DNA of 64,000 nt from DASPSM01 sp036008465 (GCA_036008465.1 DASYNP010000146.1:50962-114961), one strand, 5' to 3'; shown: positions 24,656 through 33,403, numbered from the stretch's first letter. The notes: generated by a model from the letters alone, not told the origin. Program-made: numbers and translations.

Positions 24656-25001
24656 AATCGAACCCGCGTCCTGTGATCCCTGAGTGACGGCCTCTACGTG
24701 CGTATTTCGTCGATTAAATCTCACCCGGCCAAGGCTCAAGCGAACAAGGCCCCGGCCAGGCCAGCCACGACAAATCTCGCGCCGGCTGTAGTGGCGTGAG
24801 TCGGCGCCAGCCTGAATTTGATGATCCGGCTTTTGGACTCCTCAGACAGGGATTCCGCAGCCAGAGCTACCTGGTTAATTAGGCAGCGAGAGAAACCTGC
24901 TTTTCGGCAGATGTTGTTTGATCAGCTTTTTACGTGGCCCACTGATCAACCACGGCACGCCACCGACACCTACGGTGACCCAGTCAAATCCAATCGCCCC
25001 C
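24643..25001 (-). ncRNA. ssrA: tmRNA
   Basis: 359 nt. The 5' end GGGGGCG (25001 downward) pairs with the 3' CGCCTCC to form the seven-base acceptor stem; the discriminator A is at 24643. The T arm contains the standard GGGTTCGATTCCC. CCA is not encoded (GTA follows), so it must be added after transcription. The tag frame ends at a TAA at 24879-24881; with resume codon GCC at 24906-24908 the tag is AEKQVSLAA, ending in the usual -LAA. The frame is open upstream of GCC, so the resume codon is inferred from tag length and ending. tmRNA with SmpB rescues stalled ribosomes. A hairpin terminator follows. Confidence 0.95.
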
Positions 25002-25635
25002 TTATAGTAAGGAACCCGTTGGTCGTTCCCTGAAAAGTCTACCTTGCCAGATCGAACGACCGATGCCCCAATCCTATCGGCATCCCGGGCACCGTCAATC
25101 GCCCCTAGCCGCTCCGGCGGCAGCAGGCCGGAGGGTGCCTTAAAAATTGGGTCAACCTCACCCCCCTATACCAATTCGAGTTGTACCGACCCAATTTCTT
25201 GTCGGTCCCACTGGTTTGGCGGCTTCCGCAACATTCGTCGTTGTTCTTGTCTCGTCGCGAGTCAGGCCGCTCGCTAACCACCTGTCTCATCGCCAGTTAA
25301 CGTGGGAAATGCGGTGGCCATTCCAACCCATTTCCGTCCCAGTCCCGATGTCCCGTCCCAGTCTCGGTGTCCCGTCCCAGTCCCGGTGTCCCGTCCCAGT
25401 CCCGGTGTCCCGTCCCAGTCCCGGTGTCCCGTCCCAGTCCCGGTGTCCCGTCCGGGTCTCGGAGTCCCGTCCCTGTGCTGGACGTTCATGCGTTGTCACA
25501 GCCGCGCAGGGCGACCCGTCCGGCGTACAAAAGTTGCCCTATTTCCATCCTACCGCCGATTGCGCAACTCGACGAGACCGAGTTTCTACGCGCTCATAAA
25601 CAAAGTTGAAAATTTCCGGATCGCGTGGCGGCCCG
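25002..25635. other. Intergenic region with minisatellite; no gene
   Basis: 634 nt between ssrA and glcE. TTACTATAAG immediately precedes the tmRNA 5' end and may be part of the ssrA promoter. The region 25336-25468 is a 19-bp tandem repeat (separate entry). Open frames through the repeat encode only low-complexity peptides. Nothing else recognised. Confidence 0.6.
25336..25468 (+). repeat. 19-bp tandem repeat, 7 copies
   Basis: Consensus unit GTCCCAGTCCCGGTGTCCC, repeated at 25336, 25355, 25374, 25393, 25412, 25431 and 25450. The middle four are identical or nearly so; the outer units diverge. The period is not a multiple of three and there are no spacers, so it is neither a coding repeat nor a CRISPR. 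Confidence 0.95.
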
Positions 25636-26877
25636 TCATCCGGGGAGGACGTTCGCCAGCGGGTTGAGCAGATTCTCGGGATCGAAGGCGGATTTGAGCC
25701 GTCGCATTAATCCCGCCGAGCCCTCGTCCCGCCCGGGCGCGGATGCCCGGTTGGCTCCTCCAGGACTGCCTCGCAGGATGGCGAAGGTGCCTCGGGATTG
25801 AGCGACAAAGGTGGCAAGTTCTGCCACCTTATTGTCGACCCCGGCCTGATCCGTAATCGGCCCTGCCAGCTTTCCAAAAAGTGTCCCGTTTCCCGCTCGG
25901 GCGACCATCTCGATCGGCAGTTTCGACGCGGCCTCCTCGAACTGGCTGATCTTCGAGGGAAGCAGCCGGGCCTCGAAGAAGAGAGGCTCGTTCCCAGGAA
26001 CCGCGAACTCGGTCAGGGCGGACCATAAAGGCCCTCCGTCCGCGTTGCGGAGGACGTGCAGGCCGAGCGGACGAAAAGCGGCCAGCTCGTTGAGCAACGT
26101 GACGGTCTGCCAGTCGGTTTCGTGCTGCGTCCCTTCGAAGCCCACGATGAGCGCCGGACCGCCGCTTGGAATTCCGACCCGCAGCCGATTCCCAATTCCC
26201 TCCACCGCAGTCGCATTCAGTGTGTCGATCGCGATCGGGCGCGTTTGCGATGTCAGCAGTCCGGCAACGGCGGCTTCGCGGTCCGCGAGATTGGCGAACG
26301 CCGCACAGACCAGCGCCGACGCCTCGGGAATCGGCTTGAGCTTGAGCGTGACCTGCGTGACGACGGCCAGCGTCCCCATCGACCCGACGAGCAGCTTGCA
26401 GAGGTCGTAGCCCGCCACGTTTTTGACGACCCGCCCGCCGGAATGAAAGACCTGGCCATCCGCTTTCATGGCCGTCAAACCGATCACGTAATCGCGAAAC
26501 GTCCCCAAACCAAACCGCCGCGGCCCGCTGGCATTCGCCGCCAAGGCGCCGCCCAGCGTCGCACGCTCCCCCTGCGGAATGTCGATCGGCAGCCGCAAAC
26601 CTTCGCCGCGCAGAATTTCATCGAGCCGTGCGATCGAAATGCCAGCCTCGACCGTGATTGTCATATCGCGGGCCGCGAATTCGACGACCCGATCGAGGCG
26701 GCGCGTGTCAATTTTCGTGGGGTTGTTTTGCCACGGGCCGTGGTCAAACGACGTGCCACCACCGACGGGGACAATTGGACGCTTCGCGCCGTTGAAGTTC
26801 TCGGAAAGGAACGCGCGCAGTTCATTCAGCGTCTGCGGAGAAACGTCGGCATGTGCACTCGAAGAGTCGGGATTCAT
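25636..26877 (-). CDS. glcE: FAD-binding oxidase, glycolate oxidase subunit GlcE-like
   Basis: 413 residues. The N-terminal PCMH-type FAD domain shows PIVPVGGGTSFDHG and GERATLGGALAANASGPRRF, then FRDYVIGLTAMKADGQVFHS and NVAGYDLCKLLVGSMGTLAV, the usual GlcE order. The C-terminus is a short FAD-oxidase-C-like domain. GlcE normally works with GlcD and the iron-sulfur GlcF to oxidise glycolate to glyoxylate. A GlcD-like gene lies 0.98 kb upstream on the same strand with one plus-strand gene between; no GlcF is in the window. Confidence 0.85.
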   Translation of the reverse strand: MNPDSSSAHADVSPQTLNELRAFLSENFNGAKRPIVPVGGGTSFDHGPWQNNPTKIDTRRLDRVVEFAARDMTITVEAGISIARLDEILRGEGLRLPIDIPQGERATLGGALAANASGPRRFGLGTFRDYVIGLTAMKADGQVFHSGGRVVKNVAGYDLCKLLVGSMGTLAVVTQVTLKLKPIPEASALVCAAFANLADREAAVAGLLTSQTRPIAIDTLNATAVEGIGNRLRVGIPSGGPALIVGFEGTQHETDWQTVTLLNELAAFRPLGLHVLRNADGGPLWSALTEFAVPGNEPLFFEARLLPSKISQFEEAASKLPIEMVARAGNGTLFGKLAGPITDQAGVDNKVAELATFVAQSRGTFAILRGSPGGANRASAPGRDEGSAGLMRRLKSAFDPENLLNPLANVLPG

Positions 26878-27017
26878 GGAGCATTCAATCTAGCAACGCT
26901 CGAGCCAAGGTCGAAGCCTCGGGCGGCTGTACTCATATTGCTCTTGACGGTCTGCCCGCGGTGCAGTTAGCTCTCGCCAGTCGAATGACTGCGCGGCCTT
27001 CAAGGAAGGGTGTTGCC

Positions 27018-27833
27018 ATGCATCGATGCCTCAGCGCAATTACCGCGACGCTCGCGCTGAGCGTCCCAATGGTTGCGGTCGCCGCCGACCGCACGCAGTC
27101 GGCAGAAGCAGACTCGGGACCGACCGTCCAGGAACAGCGCGGCCAAGGCCACGACTCGCCCGGAGACCTCAATGCGCCTGGCGCACATCCGCAAAAGCGA
27201 GAGGGCGCCACTCCGGTCGGGAAGAAGTTACCTGGGGAGAAGAAGCCCAGCGCTAGTAGTTCGGAATTGCCTGATGCTTGTTATTTCTTTTACGCAAGAT
27301 CGGTTGGGCCGTGTATACAGATGATTCCAACCATTAAGCGCCTTCAGCGCGAAGGATTCCGCATCGAAAAAGTCGACATCGGCGCGAGAATAGATCTGTC
27401 GAAGCGATACATGATCGGGGCGGTACCCACATTGCTGATCAAGAAAGGGCCCCAGGTCGTAAAACTAGCCGGGCTCCAGGATGAACAGGCCCTGCGCTCG
27501 GCACTCGCGCGATACAACATCGAAAAAGAGGAGGGGCGGAAGGAACCCTTAGTTTTGCTTACGTATCCTGTCGGCGATCTCGTGACCAATCGCGGACCCC
27601 GGGATCGTTTGATCCCTGCAGGCGATCTCAAATCGCTGGCCAGCGCGATCGAGACTGCCGTCGAGCCCGACAGTTGGGAAGACGCTTTCGGAGACGGCAA
27701 AATCAATCCCATTGAGTCGACACTGACGCTCGTGATTCGGCAAACACCCGGCGTCCACCGGCAAATTCAGGCAGCTCTTCAGGGATTCCGACGCTTCGAC
27801 GAACTCGAGCGCGAAGCTGTCGAGTTGCCCTAG
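27018..27833 (+). CDS. Secreted thioredoxin-like protein with PDSWED-type C-terminal domain
   Basis: 271 residues from the ATG at 27018 (AAGGAAGGG upstream). Signal peptide ~23 residues (LSAITATLALSVPMVAVAAD). A charged linker precedes a thioredoxin fold at ~95-180: YFFYARSVGPCIQM and IGAVPTLLIKKG. The usual CGPC is VGPC, so the nucleophilic Cys is missing and normal disulfide exchange is not expected. Residues ~195-271 contain PAGDLKSLASAIETAVEPDS followed by WEDAFGDG and VIRQTPGVHRQIQAAL, a domain also found in planctomycete proteins that resemble secretin N-domains. It sits between glcE and glcD on the opposite strand. Function unknown. Confidence 0.75.
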   Translation: MHRCLSAITATLALSVPMVAVAADRTQSAEADSGPTVQEQRGQGHDSPGDLNAPGAHPQKREGATPVGKKLPGEKKPSASSSELPDACYFFYARSVGPCIQMIPTIKRLQREGFRIEKVDIGARIDLSKRYMIGAVPTLLIKKGPQVVKLAGLQDEQALRSALARYNIEKEEGRKEPLVLLTYPVGDLVTNRGPRDRLIPAGDLKSLASAIETAVEPDSWEDAFGDGKINPIESTLTLVIRQTPGVHRQIQAALQGFRRFDELEREAVELP

Positions 27834-27855
27834 TCGCGCAAATCAGTCAGGCGAA

Positions 27856-29358
27856 TCACAGTGCCGCCCGGCGGCCCGGGCTACTGCGTTCGATCTGTTC
27901 GGTGCCGCAGCCGCCGGCGGTGGGGAGCATTTTTTGGGGGCTGCAGCGGCCGGCGGGATTGAAGACGTCGTGGACTTGGCGCATCACGGCCAGGTCGTCG
28001 GGCGTGAAGAGCTTTTCCATGAAGCTGATTTTTTCCACGCCGATGCCGTGCTCGCCCGTGACGCTGCCGCCCATTTCGATGCACTTGCCGAGGATTTCGT
28101 CGCTGGCTTCGAGCACGCGGGCTACTTGGGCAGCGTCGCGCTCGTCGAAGAGCAGAATCGGATGGATGTTGCCGTCGCCGGCGTGAAAGACATTCACGAT
28201 GCGGATCCCGTGGCGGGCGCCGCACTCGGTGATGAAGGCGAGGATTTCCGGCAGCCGCGTGCGGGGGACGACGCCGTCCTGCGTGCAGTAGCTGGGGCTC
28301 AAACGGCCGATCGCCCCGAAGGCCTGCTTGCGGCACTTCCATAAGAGGAGGCGTTCTTTCTCAGTGGTGGCGCGGCGGACTTCGCGGGCTCCAGACGATT
28401 GGCAGATCGTCACGATTTTTTCCGCCTCTTCGTCGACCGCAACCTCCAGGCCGTCGACTTCGATCAAGAGCACAGCGCCGGCGTCGAGCGGAAAGCCGAA
28501 ATGAAAAGCCGCCTCGACCGCGCCGACAATTCCCTGATCCATCATCTCCAGGGCGGCAGGGATGATGCCGGCGCCGATGATGTGGCTGATCGCCTGCGTG
28601 GCGTCGGCGACCGTCTCGAAGATGCCGAGCAGGGTGCGGTAGGCGGCCGGATTGCGGGTCAATCGCACGGTGACTCGCGTGCAAATTCCAAACGTTCCCT
28701 CGCTACCGACGAACAGGCCGGCGAGATCGTAGCCCGGTGTGTCGCCGGTCGGACTGCCCAGTTCCGCGACCGACCCATTGGGCAAGACGACCTCGACCGC
28801 CAGCACGTGATTGACCGTCACTCCGTATTTAAGCGTGTGCGGTCCCCCGGAATTCGTGGCCACGTTGCCGCCGATCGTGCAGGCCCCCTGGCTGGAGGGG
28901 TCGGGCGCGTAGTGGTAACCGGTCCCTTTGAGATGCTGCGTCAGGTGCACGTTGACGAGCCCGGGCTCGACGACCGCGTAGCGATCGCGGAGATTGACCT
29001 CGAGGATCTTTTTCATCCGAGTGAGCGCAATCATCACGCCGCCGCCCACGGGAAGACACCCCCCGGACAGGCTGGTGCCGGCACCGCGCGGCACAAAAGG
29101 GACATCGAACTCGTTGCACGTTTTGACGATGGCGACAACTTGCTCCCGCGTTTCGGGAAACAGAACGACGTCCGGAGCCTTTTTCTCAACTACGTAGCCG
29201 TCGCACTCGTAGACGAGCAGCTCCTCGGGGGCTGAAAGCAGGCCGTCCTCGCCGACAATGGCGCGGAATCGCGCGAGCAGCTCGCGAGCCACTGTGCTCG
29301 GACGTGGTGCGGGCGCCGGGGATTGCAAATCTGATGAATGGGGATCGGACGGCCGCAT
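27856..29358 (-). CDS. glcD: FAD-linked oxidase, glycolate oxidase subunit GlcD-like
   Basis: 500 residues from the ATG at 29358 (a TTG at 29391 would overlap the upstream gene). FAD-binding domain: VPFVPRGAGTSLSGGCLPVG, DPSSQGACTIGGNVATNSGG, GPHTLKYGVTVNHVLAVEVV. The C-terminal FAD-oxidase domain ends with GEHGIGVEK and the expected late motif. It oxidises 2-hydroxy acids such as glycolate or D-lactate with FAD. Two bases separate it from the MgtC-like gene upstream, so the two are co-transcribed. Confidence 0.92.
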   Translation of the reverse strand: MRPSDPHSSDLQSPAPAPRPSTVARELLARFRAIVGEDGLLSAPEELLVYECDGYVVEKKAPDVVLFPETREQVVAIVKTCNEFDVPFVPRGAGTSLSGGCLPVGGGVMIALTRMKKILEVNLRDRYAVVEPGLVNVHLTQHLKGTGYHYAPDPSSQGACTIGGNVATNSGGPHTLKYGVTVNHVLAVEVVLPNGSVAELGSPTGDTPGYDLAGLFVGSEGTFGICTRVTVRLTRNPAAYRTLLGIFETVADATQAISHIIGAGIIPAALEMMDQGIVGAVEAAFHFGFPLDAGAVLLIEVDGLEVAVDEEAEKIVTICQSSGAREVRRATTEKERLLLWKCRKQAFGAIGRLSPSYCTQDGVVPRTRLPEILAFITECGARHGIRIVNVFHAGDGNIHPILLFDERDAAQVARVLEASDEILGKCIEMGGSVTGEHGIGVEKISFMEKLFTPDDLAVMRQVHDVFNPAGRCSPQKMLPTAGGCGTEQIERSSPGRRAAL

Positions 29359-29360
29359 GG

Positions 29361-30074
29361 CTAGGAACCCTGATTGCCTGCCGGATTCCAACTCAGTTTT
29401 TCGATGCCGTGGCGACTGGCAAGTTCGTTCACGAATTTGGGGGCCCGACTGTCAATCCGCTTGGACCGCCAGGTGATTTCGCACGCGAACTCCCGACGAC
29501 TTGCGATGTTGTCCTGCACCATGCTGAAGGTGAGAAGCCGGCACTTGCCGACCGTGAACATCTGCCGCAGTTCGTCCTCGGAGATCCCATCGCGACCGAC
29601 CACGAGGCAGAGTGTGCCCCGATGGTCCTGCGGAAGCTGGAGCTCCGCGTACTCGAGTGCCCAGAGTGAGCCCATACCAAGCACGAAGGCCACCGAGCCC
29701 AGTCCCAGGTGCCCGCTGCCAAAGCAGAGTCCCATCACCGTCACAAACCATAAGGTAGCGGCCGTCGTCACCCCCACGACGAGATTGTCACGGCGCAGAA
29801 TGGCTCCCGCGCCGATGAAGCCCACGCCCGTGAGGATGCCCAACGGCAGCCGCATCACGTCGATGTTGACGAAAGAACCCGCCTCCTTGCCCGTCGTACT
29901 CAACAGCAGGTTGCCAAGGATCATCGAGAGCGCGGCGGCCAGCGTGACCAGGAGCACCGTCCGCAGACCCGCCGGACGCCCGTGCTCGCCCCGGTTCAAC
30001 CCGATCACCGCGCCGGCAATGACGGCGAGGGTCAACCTCCAGGCGATGTCGCTCGCGGTGATCGTCGGGTTCAT
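29361..30074 (-). CDS. MgtC/SapB family membrane protein
   Basis: 237 residues from the ATG at 30074; a longer frame exists but the family begins at this point. Membrane helices cover about the first 145 residues, with the signature GLNRGEHGRPAGLRTVLLVT and ILTGVGFIGAGAILRR. The C-terminal ~85 residues are soluble and ACT-like (LCLVVGRDGISEDELRQMFT). MgtC-like proteins are linked to Mg limitation and regulation of P-type or F1Fo ATPases; the exact role here is unknown. Directly upstream of glcD. Confidence 0.88.
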   Translation of the reverse strand: MNPTITASDIAWRLTLAVIAGAVIGLNRGEHGRPAGLRTVLLVTLAAALSMILGNLLLSTTGKEAGSFVNIDVMRLPLGILTGVGFIGAGAILRRDNLVVGVTTAATLWFVTVMGLCFGSGHLGLGSVAFVLGMGSLWALEYAELQLPQDHRGTLCLVVGRDGISEDELRQMFTVGKCRLLTFSMVQDNIASRREFACEITWRSKRIDSRAPKFVNELASRHGIEKLSWNPAGNQGS

Positions 30075-30141
30075 ATTCTTTTGTGTGCTGAAAGAGTCCG
30101 GATGGCCTGACGAAAAACGGGTCAAGAGGAGAAGAGCGACG

Positions 30142-30456
30142 TTATTCGGTGCTTTTCAACTTGCGGCCAAGCCGTTTTTCGACGCTTCGCACCTTGGATT
30201 CCAACCGGCCGGATGCTCCGTCGCGGGCGTCGATCTTGATGGAGCAACTGATCCGCGGACAGTCGGACCGCATGGCATCGTAACACCGCTTGACGACCGC
30301 CAGCACGTCGTCCCATTCGCCTTCGAGAATAGTCCCCATGGCGTGCAAGCGATAGTCGAGGCCGCTTTGTTCGACGATCTCGAGCGACCGGGCCACGTAC
30401 GGGCCGACGCTCTCGCCCTTGCCGAGGGGCGACATGCTGAATTCGAGCAGAATCAT
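30142..30456 (-). CDS. MTH1187/YqgV-type thiamine-binding protein
   Basis: 104 residues from the ATG at 30456. MILLEFSMSPLGKGESVGPY at the start and YRLHAMGTILEGEWDDVLAV in the middle are diagnostic of this ferredoxin-fold family, and the length is typical. Members bind thiamine and form tetramers; their role is poorly defined. It lies 22 nt after queA on the same strand, so probably in one operon with it. Confidence 0.88.
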   Translation of the reverse strand: MILLEFSMSPLGKGESVGPYVARSLEIVEQSGLDYRLHAMGTILEGEWDDVLAVVKRCYDAMRSDCPRISCSIKIDARDGASGRLESKVRSVEKRLGRKLKSTE

Positions 30457-30478
30457 GAGTGGATCTCCGCAAACGACG

Positions 30479-31534
30479 CTACAGAATAAGCATCGCGTCG
30501 CCATAACTAAAAAAACGATAGCGCTCGCATACCGCTTCTTGGTACGCCCGCTGCATCAGTTCCAAACCGGCCAGCGCGCTGACGAGCACAAACAACGTTG
30601 ATCGGGGCAAGTGAAAATTGGTCAGCAGGCAATCGACGCCGCCGAAGCGGTACGGCGGGCGGATGAACAGCTTCGTGGTGCCGTTCCAGGGGACAAAGAC
30701 GCCGTCGCGGAACGCCGTCTCCAGAGTCCGCACGGTTGTGGTTCCGACGGCAACGATGCGACCGCCCGCCGCGCGAGTCTGGTTGAGCAGGGCGCAGGCG
30801 TCGATGGAAAGCTCGCACCACTCTCCATGCATGGCGTGATCGCTCAATCGCTCGACGCTGATCGGCCGAAACGTGCCGATGCCGACGTGCAAAGTCACGA
30901 ACGTTTGCGGAATGCCTCGTTGCTCACAGCGCGCCAGCAGCTCGGGCGTGAAATGCAGCCCGGCCGTCGGGGCCGCGACGGCTCCCGGCCTGGCCGCGAA
31001 AGTCGTCTGGTACCGCTCCCAATCCAAGCCCGCGCCAAGTTTGCGCTGGATGTAAGGAGGCAGTGGGACTGTGCCAAATTGTTCGAGCAGCTCGACCGCA
31101 TTCTGGCTGGAGGCGGGGGCTGCCGTCCAGATGCCCTCGGCATCACAATCCAGCAGGGTCAGCTCCAGTCGCTCCGACGATTCGGGCCGATGCGCTGGAG
31201 CGATGACAAGCGTCTCGCCGGACCGCAGCTTACCTCCGACGTGTCCGATCAACTTCCAACGGCCTGCAGAATCGACTTCCAGAAATAGCCCCTCCCATTT
31301 GCCGCCGGTCGCTTTGCGAATGCCGAAGAGGCGGGCGGGGACAACCCGCGTGTCGTTGAGGACCAGTCTGTCGCCGGGCCGCAAGATTTCGGGCAGGTCG
31401 GAGATCGACCGATGTTCGAGGCGTTCGGTGCGCCGGTCGACGACCAACATCCGCGACGCGTCCCGCTGCGGCAAAGGCTCGGTCGCGATCAACTCGGCGG
31501 GAAGCTCGTAGTCGTAGGCGGTCAGATCGTCCAT
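30479..31534 (-). CDS. queA: S-adenosylmethionine:tRNA ribosyltransferase-isomerase
   Basis: 351 residues from the ATG at 31534. Conserved blocks: YDYELPAELIATEPLPQRDA, LRPGDRLVLNDTRVVPARLF, GAVAAPTAGLHFTPELLARC, VTLHVGIGTFRPI, and FHLPRSTLFVLVSALAG near the end. QueA transfers and isomerises the ribosyl part of SAM onto preQ1-tRNA to give epoxyqueuosine. Normal length. First gene of the queA-thiamine-binding unit. Confidence 0.97.
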   Translation of the reverse strand: MDDLTAYDYELPAELIATEPLPQRDASRMLVVDRRTERLEHRSISDLPEILRPGDRLVLNDTRVVPARLFGIRKATGGKWEGLFLEVDSAGRWKLIGHVGGKLRSGETLVIAPAHRPESSERLELTLLDCDAEGIWTAAPASSQNAVELLEQFGTVPLPPYIQRKLGAGLDWERYQTTFAARPGAVAAPTAGLHFTPELLARCEQRGIPQTFVTLHVGIGTFRPISVERLSDHAMHGEWCELSIDACALLNQTRAAGGRIVAVGTTTVRTLETAFRDGVFVPWNGTTKLFIRPPYRFGGVDCLLTNFHLPRSTLFVLVSALAGLELMQRAYQEAVCERYRFFSYGDAMLIL

Positions 31535-31569
31535 TTATCGCGAAGTCATCTGGAGGTCATCGATCTGTT

Positions 31570-31617
31570 AGACTGAAATTGACAGACGTCCGCAGACTGA
31601 AATCGACAGAGGCCCGC
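31570..31617 (+). repeat. 24-bp tandem duplication at the glycosyltransferase start
   Basis: Two adjacent 24-nt units (AGACTGAAATTGACAGACG... and AGACTGAAATCGACAGAGG...) match at 21 of 24 positions. They span the TTG at 31579, so if that is the true start the duplication encodes the first residues. Confidence 0.8.
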
Positions 31618-32781
31618 GCCCAATTGCTTAGCACAACAGTGCCCAGCGAAACGCCACCGACGCGCATCGCCTTTTGCATTACCGATCTCGACGCGGGCGG
31701 GGCCGAGCGGGCCCTCGTGCAAATCGTAACGAGATTGGACCGCCGCCGCTGGGAGCCGCACGTCTTTTGCCTCGACGCGGGGGGAGTTCTTGCCTCCGAG
31801 CTGCGCTCCGCGGGAATCGACGTGACCTGCCTCGGAGCCCATCGGACGCGCGATTTCCTGGTCGTCTGGCCGCTCTATCGGCGATTGGCGGCTCTACGTC
31901 CCGCGATCCTGCAGACATTTTTGTTTCACGCGAACATCGTCGGACGTCTCGCCGGGGCAGCGGCGCGCGTGCCCGTGATTGTCTCTGGCATTCGCGTGGC
32001 TGAAAAACGCAGCCGAAAGCGTCTCTGGATCGATCGCTTCACTGATCGGCTGGTGACGGCCCATGTGTGCGTGAGCCGCGACGTCGCCGAGTTCTCTACG
32101 AATCAGGGCGGATTGCCGAGCGAGAAAATCCGCGTGATTCCAAACGGAGTCGATTACGAGCGTTTTGCGAACGCCGTACCCGCAGACCTGACGCAATTCG
32201 GCGTGCCGCGCGGAAGCCGCGTGCTCTTATTCGTCGGACGTCTCGATCCACAAAAGGGACCGTTGCAGTTGCTCGAAGCGGCGGCGGAACTGTTCGCGGA
32301 GCACGCCGACTTGCATCTGGTGATGGTGGGAGACGGTCCGCTCGCTTCGGAACTTCGTGAGTGGACACGCGCGCGAAACTTCGAGTCAAGAATTCACTTC
32401 GTGGGTCGGCAAGAGAATATCGCGGCACTCATGCGCGCGGCTGATCTGTTCGTCTTACCCTCGCAGTGGGAAGGACTGCCCAACGTCGTGTTGGAAGCGA
32501 TGGCCGCGGGCACGCCAGTCGTCGCGACCGCTGTGGAAGGCGTGCCTGACTTGTTGGGAGAGGGGAAATTTGGAGTCGTTGTCCCACTGAATGGGGAGCC
32601 GCGGCTGGCTGAGGCGATTCGCACAGCGCTCCGCCAAAATGAGCGTGGGCATGAGGCACCTCAAACCGCGCAACACCTTGTCAGAGAAAAGTTTACGTGG
32701 CCGCTCGTGGTTGCCGAATATGAGCGGCTGTATGCCGAAATCCTCCCCGGCTCGGCCGAAAGACGCTTAAACCGCGCTTAG
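31579..32781 (+). CDS. Glycosyltransferase family 4 (GT-B fold)
   Basis: Up to 400 residues from a TTG at 31579; a GTG at 31639 is an equally possible start just before the conserved N-terminus (RIAFCITDLDAGGAERALVQ). The C-terminal GT1 domain has RVIPNGVDYERF, RVLLFVGRLDPQKGPLQLLE and the donor site FVLPSQWEGLPNVVLEAMAA with conserved E-x7-E. It transfers a sugar from an activated donor, probably in surface polysaccharide or lipid glycosylation; acceptor unknown. Divergent from queA, so their promoters share a ~45-100 nt gap. Confidence 0.92.
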   Translation: MTDVRRLKSTEARAQLLSTTVPSETPPTRIAFCITDLDAGGAERALVQIVTRLDRRRWEPHVFCLDAGGVLASELRSAGIDVTCLGAHRTRDFLVVWPLYRRLAALRPAILQTFLFHANIVGRLAGAAARVPVIVSGIRVAEKRSRKRLWIDRFTDRLVTAHVCVSRDVAEFSTNQGGLPSEKIRVIPNGVDYERFANAVPADLTQFGVPRGSRVLLFVGRLDPQKGPLQLLEAAAELFAEHADLHLVMVGDGPLASELREWTRARNFESRIHFVGRQENIAALMRAADLFVLPSQWEGLPNVVLEAMAAGTPVVATAVEGVPDLLGEGKFGVVVPLNGEPRLAEAIRTALRQNERGHEAPQTAQHLVREKFTWPLVVAEYERLYAEILPGSAERRLNRA

Positions 32782-32937
32782 GGGTCGTCAATTCCCCTCC
32801 CATAAAAAAAAGTTTCCAAGTCGTAACTCCGCTTGTCAAAAGCGGCTTGCGCCCAAGAGCAAGGCTTGGACCGCGCAATTCACAAATCATTCGCTTGAAA
32901 CACCGTCCGCACTTGGTAAAACCGGAATCCCACGCTG

Positions 32938-32963
32938 TGGTGAATTTTGGTGAAAAATGGCGA
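32938..32963 (+). promoter_or_regulatory. Putative MraZ binding repeats over the mraZ start
   Basis: Three TGG triplets exactly 10 bp apart: TGGTGAATTT, TGGTGAAAAA, TGGCGA; the third covers the ATG. MraZ is known to bind tandem TGG-containing repeats spaced about one helical turn in its own promoter. The overlap with the start codon would suit autorepression. Confidence 0.5.
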
Positions 32964-33403
32964 CCAGGGCCCTTACGGGCACCTATGAAAGGATCCTCGA
33001 CGAAAAGCTTCGGATCGCCATCCCCAAACCGCTCAGAAAGCAGCTATCGCAAGAGGAAGAGTTAGTCGTGTTTGTGACCCCCGGCTTCGACGGGTGTCTC
33101 AACCTGTTTTCGGCCGAGGGATTTGAAGCACACTCCGCCAGACTTCAGGAGCACGCGACAAACGAGGCCGGCTCACGCAACTTTTTCCGCATGCTCTTTT
33201 CCGCAGCCGAGGAAATCTCAGTGGATCCTCAAGGTCGAATCCGCATCCCGGAACGACTCGTGAAACACGCCGCTCTTACGCATGACCTTGTGCTGATCGG
33301 AGTTCGTGATCATGCAGAAATCTGGGACAAGACGAAATGGGAAGCGAATCTGGTGAAGAACGCTCCCGAATTCGACAACCTGGGCTCGCACGCGCTCGAC
33401 TGA
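32957..33403 (+). CDS. mraZ: Transcriptional regulator MraZ
   Basis: 148 residues from the ATG at 32957. Two SpoVT/AbrB-like half-repeats: GTYERILDEKLRIAIPKPLR (residues ~8-27) and EISVDPQGRIRIPERLVKHA (~86-105), the standard MraZ arrangement; length is typical. MraZ is a ring-shaped DNA-binding protein that represses the division/cell-wall operon, usually acting on repeats in its own promoter, which are visible here. Unusually, the next gene (rsmH) is 436 nt away rather than adjacent. Confidence 0.95.
   Translation: MATRALTGTYERILDEKLRIAIPKPLRKQLSQEEELVVFVTPGFDGCLNLFSAEGFEAHSARLQEHATNEAGSRNFFRMLFSAAEEISVDPQGRIRIPERLVKHAALTHDLVLIGVRDHAEIWDKTKWEANLVKNAPEFDNLGSHALD

Noticed and set aside
25336..25468. 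Possible CRISPR array
   Set aside because: Units are directly adjacent with no spacers, and no cas genes are present.
25274..25667. Open frames through the 19-bp repeat (Gly/Thr/Asp/Trp or Ser/Pro/Val/Arg repeats)
   Set aside because: The period of 19 shifts frame every copy and yields low-complexity peptides on both strands; no ribosome binding site.
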